Below the pieces are notes generated by a model, which was given only the letters and a program-made list of their open reading frames with translations, ran no database searches and was not told the origin of the DNA. A stretch of 50,701 nt of DNA from an uncultured Roseburia sp. (GTDB lineage: Bacteria; Bacillota; Clostridia; Lachnospirales; Lachnospiraceae), in contig CAKREH010000025.1 of the NCBI GenBank assembly GCA_934317215.1, positions 1-50,701 of the forward strand, read 5' to 3'. Positions within the stretch are counted from its first letter, which is position 1, and each line of letters begins with the position of its first letter. This document shows positions 42,157 through 50,115 of the stretch, one piece after another. A program made the translations under genes and the position numbers.

Positions 42157-42651
42157 ATGAAAGAATATTTAAAAGAACAATTAGAAAGAACAAATTATTG
42201 GCTTTCATTTTCAGAGGCAAAAAATGGTGCTTTAGTGGCATTAAATATTGCTTTTATGGCGGTTTGTACACAAGTCAGTAATATGAATGTTGTTTTTTGT
42301 TCATTAACCTGTATTATTTTATTGGTTTCATCCGTATTCTGCCTATTGTCGTTTTATCCTAATTTATCTAATAAATTCCAAAGAAACCAAAATGGAGTGG
42401 CTGCAAATGCAAATCTTATTTTTTATGGAGACATTGCGAAAATGCAGGATAAAAATATGTATATAAATTCTGTTGAAAATAGGTACCATATAAATATTAA
42501 TGCGAACGAAAGAGAACAATGTGATGATTTAGCAACAGAAGTACTGATAAATAGCCAAATTACAATTCTTAAATACAAGCTATTTAAATATGCTGTGCGT
42601 GTAGATGTATGTGCAGTAATAGTTTTTATAGTGGGGATTATATGCGCTTGA
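42157..42651 (+). CDS. pycTM: PycTM-like Pycsar membrane effector
   Basis: A 164-residue protein starting at ATG 42157 (GAAGGAG upstream). Residues 1-22 (TNYWLSFSEAKNGALVALN continuing into the first helix) resemble the conserved N terminus of Pycsar effectors. Helices lie at about 24-39, 45-66 and at the extreme C terminus (VDVCAVIVFIVGIICA). A soluble segment of about 75 residues between helices two and three would bind the cyclic nucleotide. In Pycsar the activated protein damages the inner membrane and kills the infected cell. Ends at a perfect terminator. Confidence 0.78.
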   Translation: MKEYLKEQLERTNYWLSFSEAKNGALVALNIAFMAVCTQVSNMNVVFCSLTCIILLVSSVFCLLSFYPNLSNKFQRNQNGVAANANLIFYGDIAKMQDKNMYINSVENRYHININANEREQCDDLATEVLINSQITILKYKLFKYAVRVDVCAVIVFIVGIICA

Positions 42652-42683
42652 TTAGATAGGAAGAATAACAAGATATACAAATA

Positions 42684-42715
42684 GCCACTCATTTTGTCAA
42701 TGAGTGGCCGTTTTT
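42684..42715 (+). terminator. Terminator of the Pycsar-like operon
   Basis: GCCACTCATT and AATGAGTGGC form a perfect ten-pair stem around TTGTC, followed by CGTTTTTA. Confidence 0.9.
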
Positions 42716-42787
42716 AACTAAAATTTGAATAATAATTTATAGGGAGATTTATTTGTAAGGCGGTATTAACGTGCTTCGTGAAATATT

Positions 42788-44812
42788 TCATAGTTGATTG
42801 AATGTAAAATTGCTTTTCCCATTTGCCCCATGTTCACACGTTTGAAGTGGCTTACCACAGATCGGGCATCGTTCAATTCCACACATCCAGTGATGCCAGC
42901 GGCCTTCCTTTGCATAACATTCCGGGCAGACTGGATTTTTCTGACCGTAGAGAGTATCGCGTGGATCGCCGACTTTTATTCTCTGATAACGCTTACCATT
43001 AAAAGAAAATGTTCTTGTACGGCAGCCACAGGTAGATCCGATACGACCGCCGCATTTTTTACAGACAGGAAGTTCTGCAGGTCTGCTATAAAAAAATTCA
43101 TGTGTTAATCCATTCACAAAGGTTATTGACTGGATGCGTCCATCTTTAATGACAATCCGATCCACGATTTGATCAACAAAGTTTTTTAAAATTTCGTTAT
43201 CCAGTTCCTGCGCCATTTGAACATAATCTATAAATGATTTTGAAACAATTCTTTGAGTTACCAGGAAGGCAGAGGCCTTTTTGATAAATGACAGATCTGT
43301 CAGATCGTTATCTTCAGAATTATCAAGAAGTTCTGCAAGTTGATGTTCCATTTCTTCAATTTTCTTTATCAGTTCCTTTTTCTTTGCTGCAAATTCCTCT
43401 TTGGTCATAGAAGCAGAATCATATAAATATACGTCTGTTAATCTTGTGATAGCATTTTTAGATTTCTCAATTTCTGTATTTAACAGGTCTATTTGATTAT
43501 GATCCTGAACCTCATCAAATTTGCTTAAAAGAGCAATGTCAGGGACATATGTTCCATTTCCCAGGTTGCTATATAAAAGTGCCTGAAATGTTGAATTTAA
43601 GCTGTCAGGGATGATTCCGGAAACAGCTTCGAATGCTTCTCCTTTTAAAAGCTCGGATTCAAGCTTTTCGGTAGATGTTATCTTTGAAAAGTTTTTCTGA
43701 ACTCTGGCAAGATTGGCAATATAGTTAAAGACAAAGGTTCCAAGATATGTTTCATTTACGGTCTTGGAATTGTCGCAGGTCATCATCCGGGAGCGTTTTG
43801 CGCAGCGATAAATGGAAGGGCGCCACCCGTTTGCTCTGGCATGGTCTTTACACGCAATCATGTTTGAACCGCAATTACTGCAGACTAAGTGTCCGGAGAA
43901 TGTGTGTACGAATTTCCTGGCACGCATTTCAGAGGTGTCACGACGGGATGCATTTTCATCCATGATTTTATTGCAACGGTCAAATTGATCTTTGGAGATA
44001 ATACCAAGATGGTTATTTTCACGGACGATCCATTCACTTTCCGGCTTTAAAGGACCACGGCCGCTTTCACGCATATTATAACGATAAGTGCCAATATAAA
44101 AGGGATTTCGGATAATATCATAAATGAGTTTTGAGGTCCATTCGCCGCCGCGCTTGGATTTGAAATTTTTATTGTTAAGGAATCTTGCGACTTTTATACT
44201 GGATCGCCATTCTTCATATCGGTCGAAAATGAGTTGGACAATTTTAACTTCATCCGGATCTGGTTCAGGAAATTTTGTTTGTTCGTTCCAACGATATCCT
44301 ACTGGCATCCGGGCACCGTTCCATAGTCCCTGCTCTGCACGATCTAACATAATGCCGGTGACACGTTCAGATGTCATGTTACGTTCAAGCTCTGCAAAGA
44401 TCAGAATAATCTTCAGCATAGCCTCACCGATCGCAGTAGAAGTATCAAATTGTTCATTCATAGAGATGAAAGTAACTTTGTGATCTTTCAGTTCCTGATA
44501 CATTGCAGCAAAATCTAAAAGATTTCTGGAAACACGGTCAACCTTCCATACAATGACATGGGAAAATTCCCCGGTACGGATGCGTGACATCATTTCCTGA
44601 AAATGTGGACGGTCAGTATTTTTGGCTGAATACCCATCATCCTCAAAGATTACATATTTGTCGATCTCCAAAAATTTACAGTATTCCTTTAATTTTTTTC
44701 GTTGAAAGGGAAGACTGTCCTTGTCAACCTGGTACCGGGTAGATACGCGGACATAAAGGGCAGCCTTTTTTTGAGTCCATAATTTGACAACTTTGTTCTT
44801 TGCGTAAGCCAT
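42788..44812 (-). CDS. Large serine recombinase
   Basis: A 674-residue serine integrase of the TnpX/TndX-like group. The resolvase domain opens with AALYVRVSTRYQVDKDSLP (nucleophile Ser in RVST) and has WKVDRVSRNLLDF and ELERNMTSERV. The Recombinase domain and a zinc ribbon (CSNCGSNMIACKDHA... C) follow, then a coiled coil around residues 440-490. Unusually, the last 100 residues hold further Cys pairs (CKKCGGR, CGCRT, CPECYAKEGRWHHWMC, CPICGKPLQTC). AAAGGA precedes the ATG. It is presumably responsible for integration at miaB. Confidence 0.93.
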   Translation of the reverse strand: MAYAKNKVVKLWTQKKAALYVRVSTRYQVDKDSLPFQRKKLKEYCKFLEIDKYVIFEDDGYSAKNTDRPHFQEMMSRIRTGEFSHVIVWKVDRVSRNLLDFAAMYQELKDHKVTFISMNEQFDTSTAIGEAMLKIILIFAELERNMTSERVTGIMLDRAEQGLWNGARMPVGYRWNEQTKFPEPDPDEVKIVQLIFDRYEEWRSSIKVARFLNNKNFKSKRGGEWTSKLIYDIIRNPFYIGTYRYNMRESGRGPLKPESEWIVRENNHLGIISKDQFDRCNKIMDENASRRDTSEMRARKFVHTFSGHLVCSNCGSNMIACKDHARANGWRPSIYRCAKRSRMMTCDNSKTVNETYLGTFVFNYIANLARVQKNFSKITSTEKLESELLKGEAFEAVSGIIPDSLNSTFQALLYSNLGNGTYVPDIALLSKFDEVQDHNQIDLLNTEIEKSKNAITRLTDVYLYDSASMTKEEFAAKKKELIKKIEEMEHQLAELLDNSEDNDLTDLSFIKKASAFLVTQRIVSKSFIDYVQMAQELDNEILKNFVDQIVDRIVIKDGRIQSITFVNGLTHEFFYSRPAELPVCKKCGGRIGSTCGCRTRTFSFNGKRYQRIKVGDPRDTLYGQKNPVCPECYAKEGRWHHWMCGIERCPICGKPLQTCEHGANGKSNFTFNQL

Positions 44813-44862
44813 AAAGAAATCCTTTCCCCAGGATCGAAAAAAGGGTACAAAAAGAAAGCCGA

Positions 44863-44891
44863 TTGATTTTTGCGGCTTTCAATGGTATAAT
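44863..44891 (+). promoter_or_regulatory. Promoter facing away from the serine recombinase
   Basis: TTGATT at 44863-44868 and TATAAT at 44886-44891 with a 17-base spacer. No ORF follows; it would drive the short RNA at 44897-44985. Confidence 0.55.
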
Positions 44892-44896
44892 AAATT

Positions 44897-44985
44897 TTGC
44901 TTATTTCTAATACTGGAAAGCCGTTTTTCGGATGCCTGGTATTAAGCCGGTTAGTGATTGCAGTCATTGACCGGCTATTTTTTGT
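44897..44985 (+). ncRNA. Candidate small RNA of about 85 nt
   Basis: Downstream of the promoter at 44863 lie two hairpins. One pairs TAATACTGG with CCTGGTATTA around an inner CCG/CGG stem. The second is AGCCGGTTAGTGA with TCATTGACCGGCT, followed by ATTTTTT, a good terminator. There is no ORF with a ribosome-binding site in this stretch. A promoter, two stems and a terminator in about 120 bases suggest a discrete structured transcript. Its role is unknown; it starts close to the 5' end of the divergent recombinase gene. Confidence 0.5.
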
Positions 44986-45089
44986 TTGGTTGAAAATCAA
45001 ATTAAAAGTGTCATGTTAAATAATACAATCTCTTTACTTACAGTTATAATAACACTACACCCGTCCTTTACTGGAAAGGTGTGGTATAA

Positions 45090-45212
45090 GTGAAAATAAA
45101 ATACATAATTTACGATGAAAGTAGTATTTATGCACTGTATTATGTAAAGGGGAAGATTCTGTATTACAATTTAAACTTTAACGGAAGGACAAAAATTTAT
45201 CTACTAATCTGA
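45090..45212 (+). CDS. Possible small protein, 40 aa
   Basis: A GTG at 45090 lies eight bases after AAAGGTG and opens a 40-codon frame (MKIKYIIYDESSIYALYY...) rich in Tyr, Ile and Lys. It ends at TGA 45210. The ribosome-binding site and composition suggest a real small gene of the element, but with no family match it could be chance. Confidence 0.35.
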   Translation: MKIKYIIYDESSIYALYYVKGKILYYNLNFNGRTKIYLLI

Positions 45213-45246
45213 TAAAACTGTAAAGGTCGGGTGCATTTAAAAGCAG

Positions 45247-45774
45247 CTAACCTGTATTAGTGTTGGGACCAGGTTCTACTGGTGGAAACCTTTTTTCTAA
45301 TTCTTCAGGAGTTTTTGGAACATTTTGTCGAATGGTTTCAATGAGTGAATCCTGTGAAAAATTAGGAAATTGGTTCTCTGGTATAGCAGGAGTGCTTGTG
45401 TCAATGTCACTTTCTTCGAGTACTTTTGCAATTTCAAGAAAGAGATCTAATAATTCTTTCCTTTTTTCCGGTTTCAAGGTTACAAATTTTTCAATGATTT
45501 TAGAAGCAGCATTTGACAAGTTATAGTCCTTTGCTAATTGATCCAGTGCACTGGATGGTGCAGGTCTGAACATTTCTCCTTCGCCGTTGCGAAGCCATTC
45601 TTCTGAAACATTATATTCACGGATAATTAAGGAAACAACAGAATCAACAGGATTACTTCGACCTAATTCATATTGAGCAACCGTATTTCCCTTTATACCG
45701 ATTCGGCTGCCAAATTCTTTTTGTGTTAAATCCAAAGTTTTTCTGAGTTTCCTGACTCTATATCCCATATTCAA
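45247..45774 (-). CDS. XRE-family repressor of the element
   Basis: A 175-residue regulator with an N-terminal Cro/CI helix-turn-helix (LTQKEFGSRIGIKGNTVAQY then ELGRSNP) and the VSEEWLRNGEGEMF stretch common in clostridial element repressors. The C-terminal part is acidic and Pro-rich. A TTG at 45774 after GAGGTGATG has the better spacing; ATG at 45768 is the alternative. It is divergent from an ImmA/IrrE peptidase gene, a layout like ImmR/ImmA of ICEBs1, where the peptidase cleaves the repressor to release the element. Confidence 0.88.
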   Translation of the reverse strand: MNMGYRVRKLRKTLDLTQKEFGSRIGIKGNTVAQYELGRSNPVDSVVSLIIREYNVSEEWLRNGEGEMFRPAPSSALDQLAKDYNLSNAASKIIEKFVTLKPEKRKELLDLFLEIAKVLEESDIDTSTPAIPENQFPNFSQDSLIETIRQNVPKTPEELEKRFPPVEPGPNTNTG

Positions 45775-45800
45775 ATTTCATCACCTCACTTATTATGCTG

Positions 45801-45829
45801 ATTATACTATTAAAAAAATGTAAAGTCAA
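45801..45829 (-). promoter_or_regulatory. Promoter of the XRE repressor
   Basis: On the minus strand TTGACT (45829-45824) and TATAAT (45806-45801) are 17 bases apart, just upstream of the repressor gene. Confidence 0.7.
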
Positions 45830-46062
45830 TTTCAAAAAATCATAAATACAAAAAAAATCATAAATACAAAAAATATGCATTTGCAGAACATAAAATTTGT
45901 GAGATTTTTAAAGTGATAGGAAAATCACGCTGTTTTAATACCTTATATAGTGGGGACAAATGAAGTCCAGAAAAGTAAATAGTGCTAAGAAAATTGGTTG
46001 ATAAATGAAGTGTTTGTGATAAAATTAGATAGAGAAGCATATAATGTTAGAAGATATTTCTA

Positions 46063-46091
46063 TTGATTAATATGATAAAGTTTGATATAAT
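46063..46091 (+). promoter_or_regulatory. Promoter of the ImmA/IrrE-membrane protein pair
   Basis: TTGATT at 46063-46068 and TATAAT at 46086-46091, 17-base spacer, 42 bases before the peptidase gene. About 230 AT-rich bases separate it from the divergent repressor promoter; operators probably lie there. Confidence 0.65.
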
Positions 46092-46132
46092 ATTGTGGTT
46101 TTTATAAAACTTACAATTGAGGGAGTGCGACT

Positions 46133-46666
46133 ATGGATGACGTTAAAATTGAAGAAAGTGTTATGAGTACGTTAATGTCAGTTAAATATACGATAAGCGA
46201 GTGTTCAGTTGACGTAATTGACGTGGCTAAAAGATTGGGATTTGTCGTCGGTAATGCAGTTCTCAATGAAGAGGATGATGGATTTATTGTTGTTGAAGAG
46301 GGTAGAAAAGAAATAATGGGAATTAAAACTGATAAATTGATTGGTGTAAATTCCAATAGATCCTTAGAATGGAAACGTTTTATTATTGCACATGAACTTG
46401 GACATTATATATTGCATTTTAAAGAGAAAAATTTAAAGGGCTTATATGCACATAGAGATCATACAAGAGGTCATAATGAGACTGAAAATGAGGCAGATTT
46501 TTTTGCAGCAAATTTACTTATGCCTAGGGAGAGCTTTGAAAAAAAGTATAATGAAATAAAGCAAGTATACAAGAATGATAAAGAGATTGTTGATGCATTA
46601 TCAAAATATTTTATTGTAACTATTAAAATGACGGAAAGAAGAATAGAGGAGTTGGGGTTAACGTGA
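46133..46666 (+). CDS. ImmA/IrrE-family metallopeptidase 2
   Basis: A 177-residue zinc peptidase with HELGH in IIAHELGHYILHFKEK and the third-ligand segment ENEADFFAANLLMP. It follows GAGGGAG. It is divergent from the XRE repressor, so it is a good candidate for the antirepressor peptidase that lifts repression. It also overlaps a two-helix membrane protein gene by four bases (GTGA), so it may instead regulate or cleave that partner. It is only distantly similar to the peptidase at 40069. Confidence 0.88.
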   Translation: MDDVKIEESVMSTLMSVKYTISECSVDVIDVAKRLGFVVGNAVLNEEDDGFIVVEEGRKEIMGIKTDKLIGVNSNRSLEWKRFIIAHELGHYILHFKEKNLKGLYAHRDHTRGHNETENEADFFAANLLMPRESFEKKYNEIKQVYKNDKEIVDALSKYFIVTIKMTERRIEELGLT

Positions 46667-47193
46667 ATCAAGAAAATGATTTTCAGGATGAGTTAAATTC
46701 CATATCTGATTCATTAACTTTTATTCATCCAGTAGATAATGATAATGAAATAAATAAAGCTTATGTAGATATGTATGCAACTGGACAGCAAAAATCTAGG
46801 GATCGAAAAATTACTGATCTATTATCTATATATGTAAAAAATTATGAATACAAAAGTAAAAGTAATAAATGGTATAAAGGCATTTTGTTTGCTATATGCA
46901 TTATTATATTGCTAGGATTTTGTATAAGCTTTATTATATTTATTCGTAATATTGATTTTAATGGAGAAACTGATTCAGTACCTAATGTCATACAACTGAT
47001 ATCTGTCTGCATAACTTTTCTTGGATTAATTGTTGGATTATTGCAAACTATTACTAAATATGTTTTTCCAGAGAATGAGGAAGAATACATAACTCGAATA
47101 GTTGAGCTGATCCAAAATAATGATTTAGAAAATAAAAAAGAAAATATCAAAGTTCAAGGGACAGGAAGTGTGTCAGAGAATATTAGGGAGTAA
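46663..47193 (+). CDS. Two-helix membrane protein coupled to the peptidase, 176 aa
   Basis: Starts at GTG 46663 inside the peptidase stop. The first 65 residues are acidic and soluble. Two hydrophobic helices follow (GILFAICIIILLGFCISFIIF and VIQLISVCITFLGLIVGLL), separated by about 15 residues, then a charged tail. No family is recognised. Coupling of a repressor-type peptidase to a small membrane protein parallels the first part of the Pycsar-like operon and suggests a toxin or effector, but this is inference. Confidence 0.7.
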   Translation: MNQENDFQDELNSISDSLTFIHPVDNDNEINKAYVDMYATGQQKSRDRKITDLLSIYVKNYEYKSKSNKWYKGILFAICIIILLGFCISFIIFIRNIDFNGETDSVPNVIQLISVCITFLGLIVGLLQTITKYVFPENEEEYITRIVELIQNNDLENKKENIKVQGTGSVSENIRE

Positions 47194-47212
47194 AAGAGAA
47201 TGCTTGTAATAT

Positions 47213-47257
47213 AAAGGGGCTGTTGCACTAAGTGCTTGGTGTACAGCTCCTTTATTT
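47213..47257 (+). terminator. Terminator after the membrane-protein gene
   Basis: AAAGGGGCTGT pairs with ACAGCTCCTTT (one bulge) around a 19-base loop, followed by ATTT. Confidence 0.6.
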
Positions 47258-47321
47258 GACAAATTATATGACAAAATTTTTTGCGGACAGGCATTTACAT
47301 GTACCCGCTGCGTTAGTTTTA

Positions 47322-47648
47322 TCATTCTTTTTTAATAGCTTCTTTGATCTCCGATATCATTTCCTCTTCATCACCAAAATAAAAGCGAGAGATCAGCAAA
47401 TTGTACGACGCTTTTACATACTCCTGTCGGCTTACAAGCGGTGTATAGAAGTGATATCTTCCTTTTTTGACCGAGTTAGCGAAACCTTTTTTACACAAAC
47501 GAGCCAAAAAAGTAGAAACTGTTTGTGGTTTCCAGTCTTTCTCATATGCCGCATTGGCTTTTGTACGGATTTCATCTAAAGCCATAGGTTCTTCATTGCT
47601 CCATATGACCGACATTATAATTTCTTCTGCATCTGATATTTTTTTCAA
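47322..47648 (-). CDS. BlaI/MecI-type repressor, orphan
   Basis: A 108-residue winged-helix protein of the BlaI/MecI/CopY family: ISDAEEIIMSVIWSNEEP and WKPQTVSTFLARLCKKGF are diagnostic. It starts at TTG 47648 after GCAGGA. These repressors are normally paired with a membrane sensor protease (BlaR1/MecR1) and control a beta-lactamase or related gene. Neither is seen in the window, so the regulator is an orphan here and its target is unknown. Confidence 0.85.
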   Translation of the reverse strand: MKKISDAEEIIMSVIWSNEEPMALDEIRTKANAAYEKDWKPQTVSTFLARLCKKGFANSVKKGRYHFYTPLVSRQEYVKASYNLLISRFYFGDEEEMISEIKEAIKKE

Positions 47649-47788
47649 TTTATGTTCCTGCCTTATCCTTATAATTAATATTGAAATGGTACTTGGAAAA
47701 TCATAGTCACTTTTCTACTTTATCGTACAAATATAGTATAACATAAAGAATGTTGCTGTTCAAATAAAAAAGGAATCCCGCAGCATGT

Positions 47789-47823
47789 GTATCATGTGGA
47801 TTACCCAGATGATACTTTTTTTT
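47789..47823 (+). terminator. Orphan plus-strand terminator hairpin
   Basis: GTATCAT at 47789-47795 and ATGATAC at 47809-47815 with GG/CC inside, followed by eight Ts. No plus-strand gene precedes it closely; the nearest, ending at 47193, has its own terminator. It may end a small RNA or be a leftover. Confidence 0.6.
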
Positions 47824-47979
47824 AATACTTTTGGAGTGTTGGTTTTCTTGGCATATTTCTATGGTTGACCAACATATAATATAATGGTAATATATATAAT
47901 ATTTAGGTTTTAAATCTTTTAACATAATTTTTTTCGTTGAAATATTTAACCTGATTTTCAGCAAGAAAGGAGAGTCTGT

Positions 47980-48471
47980 ATGGATAAAATTATTGATGTG
48001 GCTGCTTATATTGTTGCAAAATATAAAGAAATGACACATGAGACTCTGGACGAAATGAAACTCCATAAACTCCTTTATTTTACTCAAAGAGAATCATTTG
48101 CAATTTTAGGAAAACCAGCTTTTGAAGGTGATTTTGAAGGATGGAAATATGGTCCTGTATCAAGAGAAGTAAGACAAGATTATGAGCAAGGCGAATTTCT
48201 TGTCGAAACAAAGAATATTTCTGATGATATTAAATATATTGTAAATAATGTATTACTTGAATATGGAGCATTGGCATCATGGAAACTAAGTGATTTGTCA
48301 CATCGGGAGATTTCATGGCTTAATTCCAGAGCAGGTTTGAAGGATGGTGAGAACGGAAGCAATATTATTCAGCTTGCAGATATACAAAAAGATTCTGAAA
48401 AAGTACGCCCATATGACCATGTATGGGATATGTATTATGATGAATTTGAAGATCTGGACACTGTAGAATAG
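47980..48471 (+). CDS. Panacea-domain (DUF4065, SocA-like) antitoxin
   Basis: A 163-residue protein with the Panacea signature: KLHKLLYFTQRESFA, then FEGDFEGWKYGPVSREVR. AGAAAGGAGAG precedes the ATG. The Panacea domain is a versatile antitoxin that neutralises many unrelated toxins through direct contact. The toxin is the PemK-like gene twelve bases downstream. The pair probably stabilises the element or acts in phage defence. Confidence 0.88.
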   Translation: MDKIIDVAAYIVAKYKEMTHETLDEMKLHKLLYFTQRESFAILGKPAFEGDFEGWKYGPVSREVRQDYEQGEFLVETKNISDDIKYIVNNVLLEYGALASWKLSDLSHREISWLNSRAGLKDGENGSNIIQLADIQKDSEKVRPYDHVWDMYYDEFEDLDTVE

Positions 48472-48483
48472 GGGGGATAACAT

Positions 48484-48861
48484 ATGATCGGAAAGATTTG
48501 TAAAGCTATTACTCCTTTCTATGACTTTAAAAGCCATAAAATGAAAAACAAAAGCAGACCTGCTTTAGTACTTGCAAAAGCTGATAATGAGGATTATGTC
48601 GTTATTCCTATATCTAAGGTTTCTCATAGTGAAAATATTGATTCATATTATGATGTAAAAATTGATCCCTTAAATTATCCTAATACAAAGTTGACACAAA
48701 TATCATATGCAAGGACACACAAACAAACAGTGATTCATACCGCGGAGCTTATAGATCCTTTTTGTGATTTAAAAAGTGAATACCCTGATTTGTACCAGAA
48801 AATTTTAAAGAAGAGAGCAGAATTCAGTAAGGAAATTGACAAACAGGCTGCCGGAAAATAG
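48484..48861 (+). CDS. PemK/MazF-like toxin
   Basis: A 125-residue protein preceded by GGGGGG. The N-terminal beta-barrel pattern (IGKICKAITPFYDFKSHKMK, then SRPALVLAKADNEDYVVIPIS) is that of PemK/MazF-type ribonucleases with the basic SRPALVL strand; the C-terminal part is helical and basic. It follows a Panacea antitoxin gene, the usual partner order in such pairs. RNase activity is inferred from the fold; I cannot confirm catalytic residues by eye. Ends at a terminator. Confidence 0.78.
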   Translation: MIGKICKAITPFYDFKSHKMKNKSRPALVLAKADNEDYVVIPISKVSHSENIDSYYDVKIDPLNYPNTKLTQISYARTHKQTVIHTAELIDPFCDLKSEYPDLYQKILKKRAEFSKEIDKQAAGK

Positions 48862-48885
48862 ATTATTGTCTATAGGCTTATAGCA

Positions 48886-48938
48886 AACAAGCACCAATGG
48901 AAAGAGGCAAATCTTTCTGAAGGTGCTTGTTTTTTTTA
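48886..48938 (+). terminator. Terminator of the toxin-antitoxin operon
   Basis: AACAAGCACC pairs perfectly with GGTGCTTGTT, loop of about 26 bases, then eight Ts. Confidence 0.85.
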
Positions 48939-48963
48939 TCCCGTAGCTTGATTATCAAATTCA

Positions 48964-48996
48964 AAAAGAACAGGAACTCAGTTTTCCTGTTCTTTT
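48964..48996. terminator. Second, bidirectional terminator hairpin
   Basis: AAAAGAACAGGAA and TTCCTGTTCTTTT form a perfect 13-pair stem. It can act on both strands between the toxin gene and the minus-strand gene at 49193. The rest of 48997-49192 holds no supported gene. Confidence 0.75.
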
Positions 48997-49192
48997 GTTG
49001 CTGTATCTTTATATATTTCAACTAGACCGGTTATTGAAGTATCAAATACATTTACCCTATTGTTTAGTTTGGTTAGAAAAATATTATTATCAAGATAAGT
49101 GAAGTTTTTTCATCATAAGGTTCAAACTACAGTATGCTTACATCCAGATCAACCGAAGGAACATATTTTATGAAAAATACAATATTATTCTA

Positions 49193-50092
49193 TTATGGGT
49201 TCATATATCTTTTTGCAATATCTAACACGTTCTGTCGCGGTTTCCAATTTTGATAATTAATCAGATTACCAAAATGATACGAATCTACGCTGACGGAAAA
49301 TCGGTCTACAGGAACATATAAGAGAGTATCTGCCACAGTGTCATCTGGACGTATAATCGAAAAATCCAACCATTCGTTAAGATTATCGTTTCCATCTACA
49401 ACATATCTGTAATTCGTGGCTGTGAGCACATAACCTTCACCATTTTCTACATAAGCATGTCCTTTGACTTTACTTTCTTTTAGATCTAAACCAAGCTGGC
49501 GAAGATGTCTATATAATGTGGTGTTTTTCCTTATTATCATGTGATACAACGGAAAACCAGTGAAACTGTAGATTAAATACCACGGGATATTATAAATCGT
49601 TGCATCAATATAATTATATGCTCGCATGATTACATAGTTTTCTGCGAGAGTTTCAGCCATAGTAAGAGTTATATAAATACCTGTTTCTTCTTGCAACAAA
49701 TAGATAGCTTTATCATAATGCTCTTTAGCAATCTTATATAATTCCTGTCTTTGCGGTTCTTCTGTCTCAGGAACATATTCTTTTATATAATTAGCTCTTT
49801 TTTTGTGATAAGGGCAATGCTGAAACTTGTATTCATCATACTGAACTACATTAGAAATATTAATTCCTTTTGCATGTCTTGCATGGGGAGCAACATCGAT
49901 TTTCTTGTAAATACCAAGAATAGCGACGGGATTATTACATCTCGGACATAACGCTAAGTGTTTTGTCTCTCCACTAACTACCTGTATATAGCCTGGATTA
50001 TTCCCAACCCGCTCTTCATATTTTGTTTTAAAATCCTTATCAGAAAAGGATAAAACCGGTTCGTAGTTAGTGGTAAATTTAATTTCTTTCAT
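49193..50092 (-). CDS. Unrecognised protein with N-terminal zinc-binding motifs, 299 aa
   Basis: The N-terminal third carries two likely zinc-binding pairs, CPRCNN and CPYHKK, separated by a His-rich loop (APHARHAKG); the remainder is mixed alpha/beta with many aromatic residues and no membrane helix. I do not recognise a family. It lies alone on the minus strand of the element, 23 bases downstream of a second unknown gene on the same strand, with which it probably forms an operon. Confidence 0.75.
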   Translation of the reverse strand: MKEIKFTTNYEPVLSFSDKDFKTKYEERVGNNPGYIQVVSGETKHLALCPRCNNPVAILGIYKKIDVAPHARHAKGINISNVVQYDEYKFQHCPYHKKRANYIKEYVPETEEPQRQELYKIAKEHYDKAIYLLQEETGIYITLTMAETLAENYVIMRAYNYIDATIYNIPWYLIYSFTGFPLYHMIIRKNTTLYRHLRQLGLDLKESKVKGHAYVENGEGYVLTATNYRYVVDGNDNLNEWLDFSIIRPDDTVADTLLYVPVDRFSVSVDSYHFGNLINYQNWKPRQNVLDIAKRYMNP

Positions 50093-50115
50093 GATATTGT
50101 CTCCTATGATAGACT

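Noticed and set aside
47707..48087. 126-residue minus-strand ORF
   Set aside because: It overlaps the Panacea gene and its leader, has low-complexity composition and no ribosome-binding site.
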